23,305 nt of DNA from Mollicutes bacterium (GCA_004552445.1 SFOJ01000012.1:1-23305), one strand, 5' to 3'. Positions 15,565-23,159 are shown, numbered from the stretch's first letter. The notes: a model not told the origin generated them from the letters alone. Program-made: numbers and translations.

Positions 15565-16133
15565 TCCAAGAGTTTAATTTTATAAATACCGGTTTTAGGA
15601 CATATATATTCAAATTTTACTTTTTCTAATATTTTCTCTTCGATTTTTTCTTCTTTTTTGGGTTCTTCTGTAACCTTTAATATTTTATATTCTTTAGATG
15701 TTGCGTCATTTAATATATTTTCTTTTTCTAAGTATGTGTATTTTAGTGGATCTACCTTTTTATTATTTATTTTTACTTCATAGTGACAGTGTGTACCTTT
15801 TGAATACCCAGTATTACCCATAACTCCTAGTACTTGTCCTTTTTTTACTTTATCGCCTTTCTTAACTCTTACTGTATTATATTTTAGATGTGCCACTACT
15901 GTTTCAATATTATTGCCATGATCTATTATTACGTAGTTTCCATATGTTTTATTAGTTTTGTCTGTTTTGTTATAATCCTTTAATACTTTTTTTACTATTC
16001 CGTCTGCTGGAGCTAATATATTATGATTAGGTCCTCCATATTTAGAGTTCCATGCCATATCTAATCCTTTATGACTAGATGAGTATCCTCTTGTAAAACT
16101 TACGTATTTGCAAGGAAAATATAGTTTTATCAT
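15540..16133 (-). CDS. M23 family peptidoglycan endopeptidase, endolysin-like
   Basis: This 197-residue enzyme is a LytM-type zinc peptidase, predicted to cut peptide cross-links of peptidoglycan. Zinc ligands and catalytic residues are His21 and Asp25 (HKGLD), His82 (AHLKY), and His115 and His117 (HCHYEV). The fold fills residues 1-132; a Lys/Glu-rich linker (about 135-175) leads to a short C-terminal beta-like segment that might bind the wall. There is no signal peptide, so export would depend on a holin. This fits the holin-like gene directly upstream, which overlaps it as ATGA. As a result I read it as a lysis-cassette endolysin rather than a secreted housekeeping hydrolase. Confidence 0.88.
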   Translation of the reverse strand: MIKLYFPCKYVSFTRGYSSSHKGLDMAWNSKYGGPNHNILAPADGIVKKVLKDYNKTDKTNKTYGNYVIIDHGNNIETVVAHLKYNTVRVKKGDKVKKGQVLGVMGNTGYSKGTHCHYEVKINNKKVDPLKYTYLEKENILNDATSKEYKILKVTEEPKKEEKIEEKILEKVKFEYICPKTGIYKIKLLENEKILII

Positions 16134-16450
16134 AAGTCTTTTCTTTCTATTTCTTTTACTTCGTTTATTTTATTAAATGATTTAAATAATTTATCTTCAA
16201 ATGCTTTATATAAAGAGTCTGCTCCAATGAAACTAAATAAGCCTACCCATATTGAATCAATCAACTTATAGTCAGTGAAAGATAAAGTAAATAAAATACC
16301 GAAACTCATAGAAATTAAGAATGATATATATATCAAACATTCACTACTTTTTATTAATGATACTGTTTTTATTTTTTGAACAAATGATGCGCTTATTATG
16401 CTTGATGATACAGCGATTAATAGTAGTGCTTTTATTAATTCTATATTCAT
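16130..16450 (-). CDS. Holin-like membrane protein
   Basis: This 106-residue protein has helices at about 5-25 and 38-58 and a third, less hydrophobic segment at 66-82 (SIWVGLFSFIGADSLYKAF), ending in a charged tail rich in Lys and Glu. Size, topology and tail are those of phage holins of Gram-positives, and IWVGLFSFIGADSLYKAFED is a segment I associate with Clostridium phage holins. Its stop overlaps the start of the M23 gene as ATGA, the usual arrangement of a holin-endolysin pair. The ribosome site is AGGTGAT. No capsid, tail or integrase gene lies nearby. Confidence 0.78.
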   Translation of the reverse strand: MNIELIKALLLIAVSSSIISASFVQKIKTVSLIKSSECLIYISFLISMSFGILFTLSFTDYKLIDSIWVGLFSFIGADSLYKAFEDKLFKSFNKINEVKEIERKDL

Positions 16451-16583
16451 ATTATCACCTATTATATTTTATTAGTTTGGTAATTTTATGAATATTATTA
16501 ATGTCTAAAAAAGATTATATTTATTAGTTAATTTATAATTTTTTATAATCAACAGTAAAATATAATTCTTTATTATTAAATCA

Positions 16584-17384
16584 CTATTGAATTGGTATTT
16601 GTATCTCAGTTAACCAATCTTCTACATTTTCTTTATTCCAAATTTCATTTATGTAACATTCTCTTGGAAAATCTGTTATTTCTAGCTTGTTATCTTCAAT
16701 ATACTTCATAATCTTTGCATATGATTCTCCTAAAGTTTCATAAGAACCTTTGTGTTAAACACAAATACATTTTGTTTCATTAATAGTCATAAATTTAATA
16801 CTTTCGTTTTCTTTAAATGGTCTACTTTCTTTAATTACTGCTTGAACATATCTTACTTTTATATTATTTTCTTTATATTCTCCATCTAAATAGTTAATAT
16901 AGCAGTAATCAGGTTTAACACATTTAATATTAGGATTTAATTTCATACACTCTGTTGCAGAGTTTAAAATAAATTTTGATACTTCACTACAATTTTTTAA
17001 AACACCTTCTTTGTAATAGACATAATAAGCAGGTACTACCTTTTCAAAAATTTCTTCTTTCATAATATTTTTCTCCAATAAATAATTAATTTTGGATAGC
17101 TTATTATATTCAAAAATAGTATTTTCTAATTCTTTCTTTTTTATTTTAAGTAATTCATTTAAAGGCTTATTTTTAATTATTATTTGCTTTATTTCATCAA
17201 TTGTTAATCCTATTTGTTTTAGATAGATAATTCTTGATATTTCTAATAATTGATTACTTTCATAGTATCTGTAACCATTAAATTTATCCACATATTTTGG
17301 AATTAATAATCCTTCTTTTTCATAATATCTTAAAGCCTTAATAGTAACTTTTGACATTTTAGAAAAGTCTCCTATTTTTAACAT
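16584..17384 (-). pseudogene. MerR family regulator with GyrI-like domain, cut by an in-frame TAA
   Basis: The intact frame runs from ATG 17384 to TAG 16584 (266 codons) except for one TAA at 16755-16757 (codon 210). Residues 1-70 form the MerR winged helix (IGDFSKMSKVTIKALRYYE), residues 75-110 a coiled-coil dimer helix, and 115-266 a GyrI/BmrR-like ligand domain. Reading on past the stop gives HKGSYETLGESYAKI, then FPRECYINEIW and WLTEIQIPI, the typical end of this family. The lost codon sits where related proteins have the last residue before the conserved H-x-GSYE. A 209-residue product would lack that part of the ligand pocket but keep DNA binding. The cause may be mutation, strain variation or a sequencing error. 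A MerR-type promoter lies directly upstream, so it was probably autoregulated. Confidence 0.88.
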
Positions 17385-17404
17385 AATTTTGCCTACTAAA
17401 AAAA

Positions 17405-17437
17405 TATATACACCATCCCCTAAGAGGAGAGAGTCAA
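17405..17437 (-). promoter_or_regulatory. MerR-type promoter/operator
   Basis: TTGACT and TATATA on the minus strand are 21 bases apart (19 if TGTATA is taken as the -10). The spacer carries an imperfect inverted repeat centred on TTA (arms CTCTCCTC and GGGGATGG). Long spacers holding a dyad are the hallmark of MerR-controlled promoters such as that of bmr. It lies 20 bases before the MerR ATG. Confidence 0.7.
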
Positions 17438-17502
17438 TTCTTTTTTTAATATTTAAATCATTAAATTATATTTTTTTAGATTTTTTCATACATTTTAGCA
17501 TA

Positions 17503-17664
17503 TTACTCTAATTCATTTATTTCGTTTGCTTCTAATATCATATTTCTAAATATATCAAAAGGTTTATTATAATCATCTTTTAAAGTATCATATACTGCAT
17601 ATAGTACTTCTTCCAAGGACATATTAGGATTATGTCTGCTTATTTCATCAAAGTTAATTTTAAT
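17503..17664 (-). pseudogene. Frameshifted C-terminal tail of the HD-domain gene
   Basis: In the frame one base off from the HD gene, an open stretch continues past that gene's stop: IKINFDEISRHNPN, then MSLEEVLYAVYDTLKDDYN and a C-terminal helix ending NEINELE before TAA. No ribosome site or start codon introduces it. Adding one A to the AAAA run at 17658-17661 joins it smoothly to the HD protein. I therefore read it as a lost tail of about 50 residues, not a separate gene. A known end of the family near EVNGL leaves room for doubt. Confidence 0.55.
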
Positions 17665-18296
17665 TTATTATTTAGTCCATTTACTTCCATAAATCTTCGT
17701 TTAAATTCATTTTTGTCTTCTGCTAAAATAGAAATTTCTTCTAAAAATTTTTTATAATCTAAATCTTCAAAATACATTTTTTCAGTTGCATATCCTTTTT
17801 TACCAAACTTATTTATTATATGTTGTCTTGAATCTTCAATTATTTCATCAAGTGTATCGTTAGGATTATGTTCTAATCTATAAGCATATGTTCTTTTAAG
17901 TGGAACATCTACTAATGTATTTCTATCAGCTGAAGAAACTATCTTTCCATAAATACTTCTAGGTTCTCCCTCTAAACTTGCTCTATGGTCATATACTGCT
18001 TCCGACATTATTTTTATTTCTTCTACAGTAAAAAACTTTTTTAAATTTTCATCAGCAAGTAACATTTCGGCAGATACTTTTTCGTGATTCTTAGCATCTA
18101 TATAATGACCAATATCATGATAAGCTGCTATAGCATAAACCATATCAAAATTAATTCCATCAACTTCGCTTGCAAATTTTAAACTTCTATTAATGACGTA
18201 CTTAATATGATCTAAATTATGTCCTAAATCATTCTTTTTATAACTTGGGAAGATATTTTTCTCTATATATTCTTTTAATTCTAAATTTATTTTCAT
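17640..18296 (-). CDS. HD-domain phosphohydrolase
   Basis: This 218-residue protein carries the metal-binding HD motif: His26 or His29 (GHNLDH), HDIGH near 59-63, and Asp in SSADRNT near 122. Close relatives in Bacillota, with segments such as HRASLEGEPRSIYGKIVSSADR and GYATEKMYFED, are annotated only as HD-domain proteins. The substrate is a phosphomonoester or nucleotide but is not known. The ribosome site is AAGGTGAT, and an extended -10 lies upstream. The last residues (KLKLTLMK) look like the result of a one-base deletion, since a good continuation exists in the next frame. All HD residues lie before that point, so activity may survive. Confidence 0.88.
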   Translation of the reverse strand: MKINLELKEYIEKNIFPSYKKNDLGHNLDHIKYVINRSLKFASEVDGINFDMVYAIAAYHDIGHYIDAKNHEKVSAEMLLADENLKKFFTVEEIKIMSEAVYDHRASLEGEPRSIYGKIVSSADRNTLVDVPLKRTYAYRLEHNPNDTLDEIIEDSRQHIINKFGKKGYATEKMYFEDLDYKKFLEEISILAEDKNEFKRRFMEVNGLNNKLKLTLMK

Positions 18297-18313
18297 TTAA
18301 ATCACCTTCTTGT

Positions 18314-18322
18314 ATTATAACA
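18314..18322 (-). promoter_or_regulatory. Extended -10 promoter of the HD gene
   Basis: TGTTATAAT on the minus strand is a perfect extended -10, 18 bases before the ATG. No -35 is needed for this type and none is evident. Confidence 0.6.
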
Positions 18323-18323
18323 T

Positions 18324-18361
18324 AAAAAAAGAAATAAATTATGATAATTTTTTTCTTTTTA
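18324..18361 (-). terminator. AT-rich terminator after the 18389-18730 gene
   Basis: The arms (AAAAAGAAA, one mismatch, AAATTAT and their complement) form a long stem of almost pure AT, 28 bases beyond the stop, followed by T on the minus strand. The low GC makes it weak. Confidence 0.5.
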
Positions 18362-18388
18362 CTAACTCTTTAATATTTAATTTTATAC

Positions 18389-18730
18389 TTATAATTTACT
18401 TTTTACTTCTTTTTCATATAAGTCATCAATTATTTTTAATAGTTTATTTTGCGCTTCTTCTATAATACTTAATCTGTGCTTCAAGTCATCTGATAAACTA
18501 TCATTAAACTTTATATAATTCATATTTAGTAGTTGACACATGTTTTTAATTGAGATGTTCATGTCTACAAATGATGGTATTTCTTCACGAGGAATAGATG
18601 TTATTTCTTGATATTTTTTTGTTGTCATAAATAAATGATCTATTTTAGTTTCTAATTTAATATATCTTCCACTATCTTGTGTCATATTTCTTTGGTCAAA
18701 CATAGTTATATTGTTACCATTTAATTCCAT
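18389..18730 (-). CDS. Unknown small protein overlapping the broken recombinase
   Basis: This 113-residue protein, counted from the ATG at 18730, is not one I recognise. The frame is open further upstream to 18769, but that part is the recombinase gene read in another frame. The product has no signal or membrane helix; its second half looks helical (SIIEEAQNKLLKIIDDLYEKE). The ribosome site (CGGAAAT) is poor. It could be a real small gene, or the C-terminal remains of a larger gene joined by deletion to the recombinase at about 18740. The overlap with the recombinase stop is 17 bases. Confidence 0.45.
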   Translation of the reverse strand: MELNGNNITMFDQRNMTQDSGRYIKLETKIDHLFMTTKKYQEITSIPREEIPSFVDMNISIKNMCQLLNMNYIKFNDSLSDDLKHRLSIIEEAQNKLLKIIDDLYEKEVKSKL

Positions 18731-19004
18731 ATTTCCGTACGGTATTTCTTGCAAATCTTGATACCTCACGAGTAACTATTAAATCAAATTTACCTTCTCT
18801 AGCGTCTTCCATCATTCTCATAAAATTTTTTCTCTTATTTGTAGAAGTTCCTGTTATACCCTCGTCTATATATCTATCATAAAGAATCCAATCAGGATGT
18901 TGTTTTAGAATACCATCATAATATTGAATTTGATTATCTAATGCAGATAATTGTTCTTCATGTTCTGTTGAAACTCTAGCATATATTGCTACTTTTCTTT
19001 TCAT
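18714..19004 (-). pseudogene. Serine recombinase, 5' fragment
   Basis: The first ~90 residues are a clear resolvase/invertase catalytic domain: YARVSTEHEEQ with the nucleophile Ser, the segment YIDEGITGTSTNKRKNF, and FDLIVTREVSRFARNT carrying the catalytic arginines. In full-length large serine recombinases this is followed by 350-450 more residues (recombinase and zinc-ribbon/coiled-coil domains). Here the reading ends after RKYGIKW with TAA. Start and ribosome site (GAGGTGAT) are intact. A deletion after NTV, about 18740, best explains it. As it stands it cannot bind att sites. It marks this region as a former mobile element. Confidence 0.85.
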
Positions 19005-19070
19005 TTAATCACCTCTATCAAGAATTTATCATTATTTATAAAAAATATTTAGTGTGCGATTTTTTTGTAT

Positions 19071-19096
19071 AAGAAAAAGAAGTATTTCTACTTCTT
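19071..19096 (-). terminator. Terminator of the HerA-like/Cys-repeat unit
   Basis: Stem AAGAAGTA/TACTTCTT (8 bp, loop TTTC) is followed by TTTTTCTT on the minus strand. It lies 72 bases past the Cys-repeat gene. Confidence 0.75.
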
Positions 19097-19167
19097 AACA
19101 ATTTGAAATAAATAATCAATTATACTACTCCATTTAAGTCTAAAATAGAAATTTAAATTATTAGATT

Positions 19168-19866
19168 TTATGAATTTAAAATCCATTCAATAATCATTTT
19201 TTTAATTTCATAATATTCTTGTTCTTCAAATTGCATGTTTGCTATACAAAATCTTTTTGATGCTATATGAGAACAAAACATACACTCATACAAATCAAAA
19301 CAGTCCTGAATAAATAATGAATTACTTACTTTATTAGAACAAATGACATTATAACTGTTACTACAATCTTTAGAGTCATCACATCTTATACAAAAATTAC
19401 AAGTACCAGATCTTTGAGATGCTAGTAAGAATTCGCTATTACCACAAGAGTCACAATAAATCATATTTTTAGATTCACTACAATCAGTACTTCTATATAT
19501 ATTTTCACATCTATAAATGGTATCACTTTTTACTACATTAATAGAATCATAAACTCTTTCAGTTGTAGTTAAGTTAATAGTGTTCCATATATCAATTAAT
19601 TCTTGTAAGTTATTTATTTCCTTTTTAGGAAGCATCCACCCTGTCTGCTCATCTTTCTTTTCCATATTTTTATTTGTTATAAATCTGCCACTATTAATAG
19701 AGTCTGCCCAAGTTATTTCATTGGTAGTTGAATCATTTACTTGCTTTGGTAATTTAACATCAAATGCAAACTTTTCTAGTAATACATCTAAAGAATAATT
19801 ATTTTCCTTATCAAATACACTTTTAAATATTTTATTAACGATTTCTAATGCTTTAGTATCATTCAT
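19168..19866 (-). CDS. Cys-rich repeat protein, partner of the HerA-like ATPase
   Basis: The 232 residues split into an N-terminal region (1-105, helical, with GWMLPKKEINNLQEL) and a Cys-rich region (106-210) with 13 cysteines in about five units of 18-21 residues. Recurrent elements are S-x(2)-I/L/V-x-x-C and C-x(2)-C (YCDSCGNS, CNFCIRC, ECMFCSH). The end, FCIANMQFEEQEYYEIKKMI, has the pattern Y-C-I-x-N-x-Q-F/Y-x(4)-Y that I associate with Cys-rich proteins of uncertain function in uncultured bacteria. The repeats could stack as a small beta-solenoid or hold several zinc ions. Its start overlaps the stop of the HerA-like gene as ATGA, so the two proteins are made together and probably interact. 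The function is unknown. Confidence 0.75.
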   Translation of the reverse strand: MNDTKALEIVNKIFKSVFDKENNYSLDVLLEKFAFDVKLPKQVNDSTTNEITWADSINSGRFITNKNMEKKDEQTGWMLPKKEINNLQELIDIWNTINLTTTERVYDSINVVKSDTIYRCENIYRSTDCSESKNMIYCDSCGNSEFLLASQRSGTCNFCIRCDDSKDCSNSYNVICSNKVSNSLFIQDCFDLYECMFCSHIASKRFCIANMQFEEQEYYEIKKMIIEWILNS

Positions 19867-21725
19867 TCTTTCACAACCTTTCTACTTGAAGAATTAGATA
19901 TTAAAATATCTTTTAAACTTACATTACTATTTAAACTAAAACTAGTTTTTGATTTATTTGAGTTATCTTTGTTGTTTGTATTATTGCTATTATTTGTAAT
20001 TGTTCTTTTAATTCTAGGAATGCTTGTATAATCTAATGTAATACCTTTAAATGCTGGTAATAATACACCATTTGACTCTATTCTAACAATACATTCTCTG
20101 TTATTAAGTTCAGTTAATAATTTAATCTTTCTATCTCTAGAATCATCTAGAGGTATCTTCATATTAAAGTTATCAACCAATACATTAGCATCTAACTTTG
20201 ATACTCTAAATATAAAATAGTTTATTACATTGGCAAATATTGAGTTCTTTAATTTCTCTGATATTTGATTAAAATATTGTCCTGCTAATATTAAAGATAA
20301 ACTATATTTTCTTGCTTCTGATAAGTATCTAGATAAAATTGGATTTTCAATAACTGCAACTTCATCAATAATAAATATTATATGCTCAGCTATTTCTTGT
20401 CTTTGAATTATAGTTAATAACTGTTGCATTATTAATCCGGATATTGTCTTAGTTACCTTATCCCCAAGTTTTGTTCTATCTAATGAGAATAAAGTTAAGA
20501 AATTTTCATGTATAGTATCCTTCAAATTTTCACTATCTTGCTCCGCATTAAATACAGGTATCATTTCCATTTCATCTATAAAACCTATAATTGGAGATAT
20601 AGCTTCACCATAAGATTTAGTTTTTAAATCATTAAAATCTGACAAAAAGAAATCTATTACACTAATAGGCAAGTTATATTTTAATTTTTTGATTAAGTCA
20701 TTTCTATATTCTAAATCTAAAATAAGTCTTCTTAAATTTTTAAAATTAAATGATTCATCAGTTAATAATAAATGTATAGAATGTCTTAAGACTCTTTCTA
20801 ACTTAGAATTATATTGATCTGCAATTAATGATTTTAATAAATCTAATAAAAGTTCTGTTGATGCCACAATATCATCATTATTATTAATAAATAAATCTAT
20901 ACTATCTAAACTACTTTTGAAATCAATTACTTTTCCTATACCACCTATATCTTGTTCAAGTGCAGCATGTGGATCAATTACCACAATTTTATATTTTCTT
21001 TTAAGACTTTCACTCTTATTAATATTATTAATTAATAAACTTATAAATTTAGATTTACCACATCCAGAAGATCCCATTATAATTGAATGTTTATCAAAAC
21101 TAAAATTATTTTGATTTAGATAAAATTTTCCTTGTAAGTAAGGGAATGTATCAACAGATAATAATGCATTATTGGAATCAGTATTTAATAAATGCAATAT
21201 CTTATTTATTTCTAAGTATTTAGGAGAACTCTTATAAAAATATCTTTTATTACCTTCAAAATCTGTCGACAATATACTAGTTGGAATTGCAAAAATAACA
21301 TTATATTTTTTTATTATCCCATTTTTATTTAGATAAAACTTAATTCTTGATTTAATCTTATCTTCATATAATTTTAGAAAACTAATTTCAAGATATTCAA
21401 GAGTACCTTTATTTCTGATTTCACTGTAATTTATTATGTCAATAATACTACTACCAATTTTAGGTAAAGAAAACAATGTATAACTAGGTTTAGGTGCTGT
21501 TATTTCTTTTACAGGTTTTAATAAAAATGAATTTAAATTATTTATAGTAGCAGGTAAACTACATCTAGTTTTAACAAAATATCTTATTTGATTTCTATCA
21601 TTTGTAATAATTATCTTCCATCTTCTAAAAATCCCATTATAATTTGATATAGTTTTTATTAATTCTAACCACTCTTCTTTAGATATAAACTTTTTAGTTA
21701 AGTAAATTTCTGACGTTAACCCCAT
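19863..21725 (-). CDS. HerA/VirB4/TraG-like P-loop DNA-translocase ATPase
   Basis: This 620-residue protein has an N-terminal domain of about 205 residues without recognised motifs, then an ATPase core: Walker A GSSGCGKS (218-225), VVIDPH (248-253), Walker B IIFIIDE (449-455), and the segment SEARKYSLSLILAGQYFNQI (469-488) followed by NVINYFIFRVSK. These are marks of the HerA/FtsK superfamily, especially VirB4/TraG-like conjugation ATPases. The C-terminus (about 575-620) is a Ser/Asn-rich tail. No transmembrane helix is seen, unlike classical VirD4. The ribosome site is GAGGTGA. It is followed by the Cys-repeat gene with a four-base overlap. A role in moving DNA, or hexamer-driven defence as in HerA-based systems, is possible; no nuclease gene is adjacent. 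Confidence 0.82.
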   Translation of the reverse strand: MGLTSEIYLTKKFISKEEWLELIKTISNYNGIFRRWKIIITNDRNQIRYFVKTRCSLPATINNLNSFLLKPVKEITAPKPSYTLFSLPKIGSSIIDIINYSEIRNKGTLEYLEISFLKLYEDKIKSRIKFYLNKNGIIKKYNVIFAIPTSILSTDFEGNKRYFYKSSPKYLEINKILHLLNTDSNNALLSVDTFPYLQGKFYLNQNNFSFDKHSIIMGSSGCGKSKFISLLINNINKSESLKRKYKIVVIDPHAALEQDIGGIGKVIDFKSSLDSIDLFINNNDDIVASTELLLDLLKSLIADQYNSKLERVLRHSIHLLLTDESFNFKNLRRLILDLEYRNDLIKKLKYNLPISVIDFFLSDFNDLKTKSYGEAISPIIGFIDEMEMIPVFNAEQDSENLKDTIHENFLTLFSLDRTKLGDKVTKTISGLIMQQLLTIIQRQEIAEHIIFIIDEVAVIENPILSRYLSEARKYSLSLILAGQYFNQISEKLKNSIFANVINYFIFRVSKLDANVLVDNFNMKIPLDDSRDRKIKLLTELNNRECIVRIESNGVLLPAFKGITLDYTSIPRIKRTITNNSNNTNNKDNSNKSKTSFSLNSNVSLKDILISNSSSRKVVKE

Positions 21726-21745
21726 AATCCGTCACCTCGTAAAAG

Positions 21746-21754
21746 AGTATATCA
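21746..21754 (-). promoter_or_regulatory. Possible extended -10 promoter of the HerA-like unit
   Basis: TGATATACT on the minus strand fits TG-N-TATACT, 20 bases upstream of the ATG. No -35 is evident. Confidence 0.45.
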
Positions 21755-21766
21755 AAAATGCAAAAC

Positions 21767-21795
21767 AAAAAACTGATTTTTTAATAATCAGTTTT
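21767..21795 (-). terminator. Terminator of the AraC-family gene
   Basis: Stem AAAACTGATT/AATCAGTTTT (10 bp, loop TTTTAAT) is followed by T on the minus strand, 6 bases after the AraC-family stop. It insulates the HerA-like unit. Confidence 0.85.
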
Positions 21796-21801
21796 GTCAG
21801 T

Positions 21802-22596
21802 TTAATAAATTGCTACTAGAAAATCTGTTATACCATCATGATAATATTCTAATTCGGGTAGTTCTTTTAAATTATATCTTACTGATGGTAAGAATTCCCC
21901 ATAAAATTTATGAGACATTTCCTGAATATCTTTGGCATTTTGTGAATTAATTCTAAATCTTAGCCATTTACTTTTAGATATCTCAATATGTTCAAATTCT
22001 TCTATTTCTTTATCATACAAACAATAGTATTTTTGGCTTTCTTCTCGCTCTATATCGTAAGTAACCATTCCATATTTAACTTCGCCATATTTGCTTAAAT
22101 ATTTTTCTTCAGTTTGTCTAAAAAATATCGGTGCATCACTACCAATTTCAGCATTATTAGTCGTGATACTAACACCATATAAATTCATTGCATCAAGAGT
22201 AATTATTTCATAATCTAATTCAGTAGTAAGATTAACAATTTCCTTAAAAACGATTCTTGGAAAGTTTTTAAGTTTAGTTTCTTTATTTACTAGACCAGGC
22301 TTAATACCATGAAATTTTTCAAATGCTCTTGAAAATGATGTTGGATTATCATATTGATATTTAACAGCAACATCTATTACTTTTAAATTACCTTCATATA
22401 AATCGAATCCCGCACTAGATAATCTTCTTTTTCTAATATAATCTGATATAGAAATACCCGCTATCATAGTAAATAATCTTTGCATTGTATAAACATTAAC
22501 ACCTAGCATTTTTGCTAGCACTTCGTAACTGATTTTTTCTTCCAAATTGTTATCAATATACTCAGTTATTTCATTTAAACTTTTATAAATATTCAA
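21802..22596 (-). CDS. AraC family regulator with GyrI-like effector domain
   Basis: This 264-residue protein has two helix-turn-helix motifs (residues 1-105; first around VLAKMLGVNVYTMQRLF, second around VAVKYQYDNPTSFSRAFEKFHG). A C-terminal GyrI-like ligand domain spans about 125-264 and is intact, unlike that of the MerR gene in this window. Regulators of this build, such as Rob and SoxS-like proteins, often sense small drugs or peptides and control efflux pumps. The start is TTG at 22596, placed 7 bases after AGGTGAT. A perfect extended -10 lies upstream. No pump gene lies next to it here, so its targets are elsewhere or to the right. Confidence 0.9.
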   Translation of the reverse strand: MNIYKSLNEITEYIDNNLEEKISYEVLAKMLGVNVYTMQRLFTMIAGISISDYIRKRRLSSAGFDLYEGNLKVIDVAVKYQYDNPTSFSRAFEKFHGIKPGLVNKETKLKNFPRIVFKEIVNLTTELDYEIITLDAMNLYGVSITTNNAEIGSDAPIFFRQTEEKYLSKYGEVKYGMVTYDIEREESQKYYCLYDKEIEEFEHIEISKSKWLRFRINSQNAKDIQEMSHKFYGEFLPSVRYNLKELPELEYYHDGITDFLVAIY

Positions 22597-22614
22597 AGTA
22601 CATCACCTATAATC

Positions 22615-22623
22615 ATTATAACA
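22615..22623 (-). promoter_or_regulatory. Extended -10 promoter of the AraC-family gene
   Basis: TGTTATAAT on the minus strand, 18 bases before the TTG start, with AGGTGAT between. Confidence 0.6.
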
Positions 22624-22682
22624 TAAAATTTAGATTGTAATTAAGTCCATTCGTTTTTTTAGCAATATTACTTATATTTCAA

Positions 22683-22910
22683 TCACTTTAATAAATTTTC
22701 TATTTCTAAATTTAATTTCCATTCAAGATACTCTTCATCAGATATTTCTAGGTTTTGTCTTTTTTCTCTCATTTGTTGCTATTCTCTAATAGCATTTTGA
22801 ACAATCGCATTATAATCTGTTTTCTCATAACTATCACTATCGAAGCTTATCTCATAATACGGAAACTCTTCTTCTAGCCACATATGAAAATAAATAACAT
22901 CTATAATCAT
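22683..22910 (-). pseudogene. Broken small gene with an internal TAG
   Basis: A 76-codon frame runs from ATG 22910 to TGA 22683 with one in-frame TAG at 22779-22781. It reads MIIDVIYFHMWLEEEFPYY, then NAIVQNAIRE, stop, QQMREKRQNLEISDEEYLEW. The product ends in a charged helix of the kind seen in small accessory proteins of mobile elements. TGG (Trp) to TAG would explain the stop. The ATG has no clear ribosome site, so the true start may be lost upstream. Function unknown. Confidence 0.55.
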
Positions 22911-23125
22911 ATTTCTTTATAGCATTAACACTTGCTTCATATAATTTTGCTATTTTTTCAGCCTAACTTCACTTGACTCCTAGTTGATTTCAAACTATTA
23001 AATGTTTTATGTAAATCTTTGACCCAAAAGCAAAATGTTCTAATACATCATTTGTACTCAGATGTCTATATTTTCTTACATACTCAATTCTTACTTCTTG
23101 AGATATTTTTTTATCAACATTTTCT
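22911..23125 (-). other. Decayed coding remnant, no intact gene
   Basis: Short open stretches occur in different minus-strand frames, separated by stops: one containing KISQEVRIEYVRKYRHL and one containing AEKIAKLYEASVNAIKKYD. They look like protein-coding sequence that has lost its frame several times, perhaps the 5' part of the gene broken at 22683-22910. No start with a ribosome site is seen. On the plus strand I see nothing. Confidence 0.45.
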
Positions 23126-23137
23126 TTTTATCACATT

Positions 23138-23159
23138 AAAAAAGAGCTTCTTAGCTCTT
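23138..23159 (-). terminator. Intrinsic terminator, minus strand
   Basis: Stem AAGAGCT/AGCTCTT with loop TCTT is followed by six T on the minus strand. No gene end lies just upstream of it inside the window, so it ends a transcript that covers 23160-23305, or one that comes from beyond the right edge. Confidence 0.8.

Noticed and set aside
17640..17664. Programmed -1 frameshift in the HD gene
   Set aside because: The overlap of the frames contains no X-XXY-YYZ slippery heptamer and no clear downstream stem; a simple deletion in an A run is more likely.
16584..22910. Stop-codon reassignment (TAA or TAG read as sense)
   Set aside because: Normal genes in the window end in both TAA and TAG at the expected family length, so single in-frame stops are better explained by mutation or read error.
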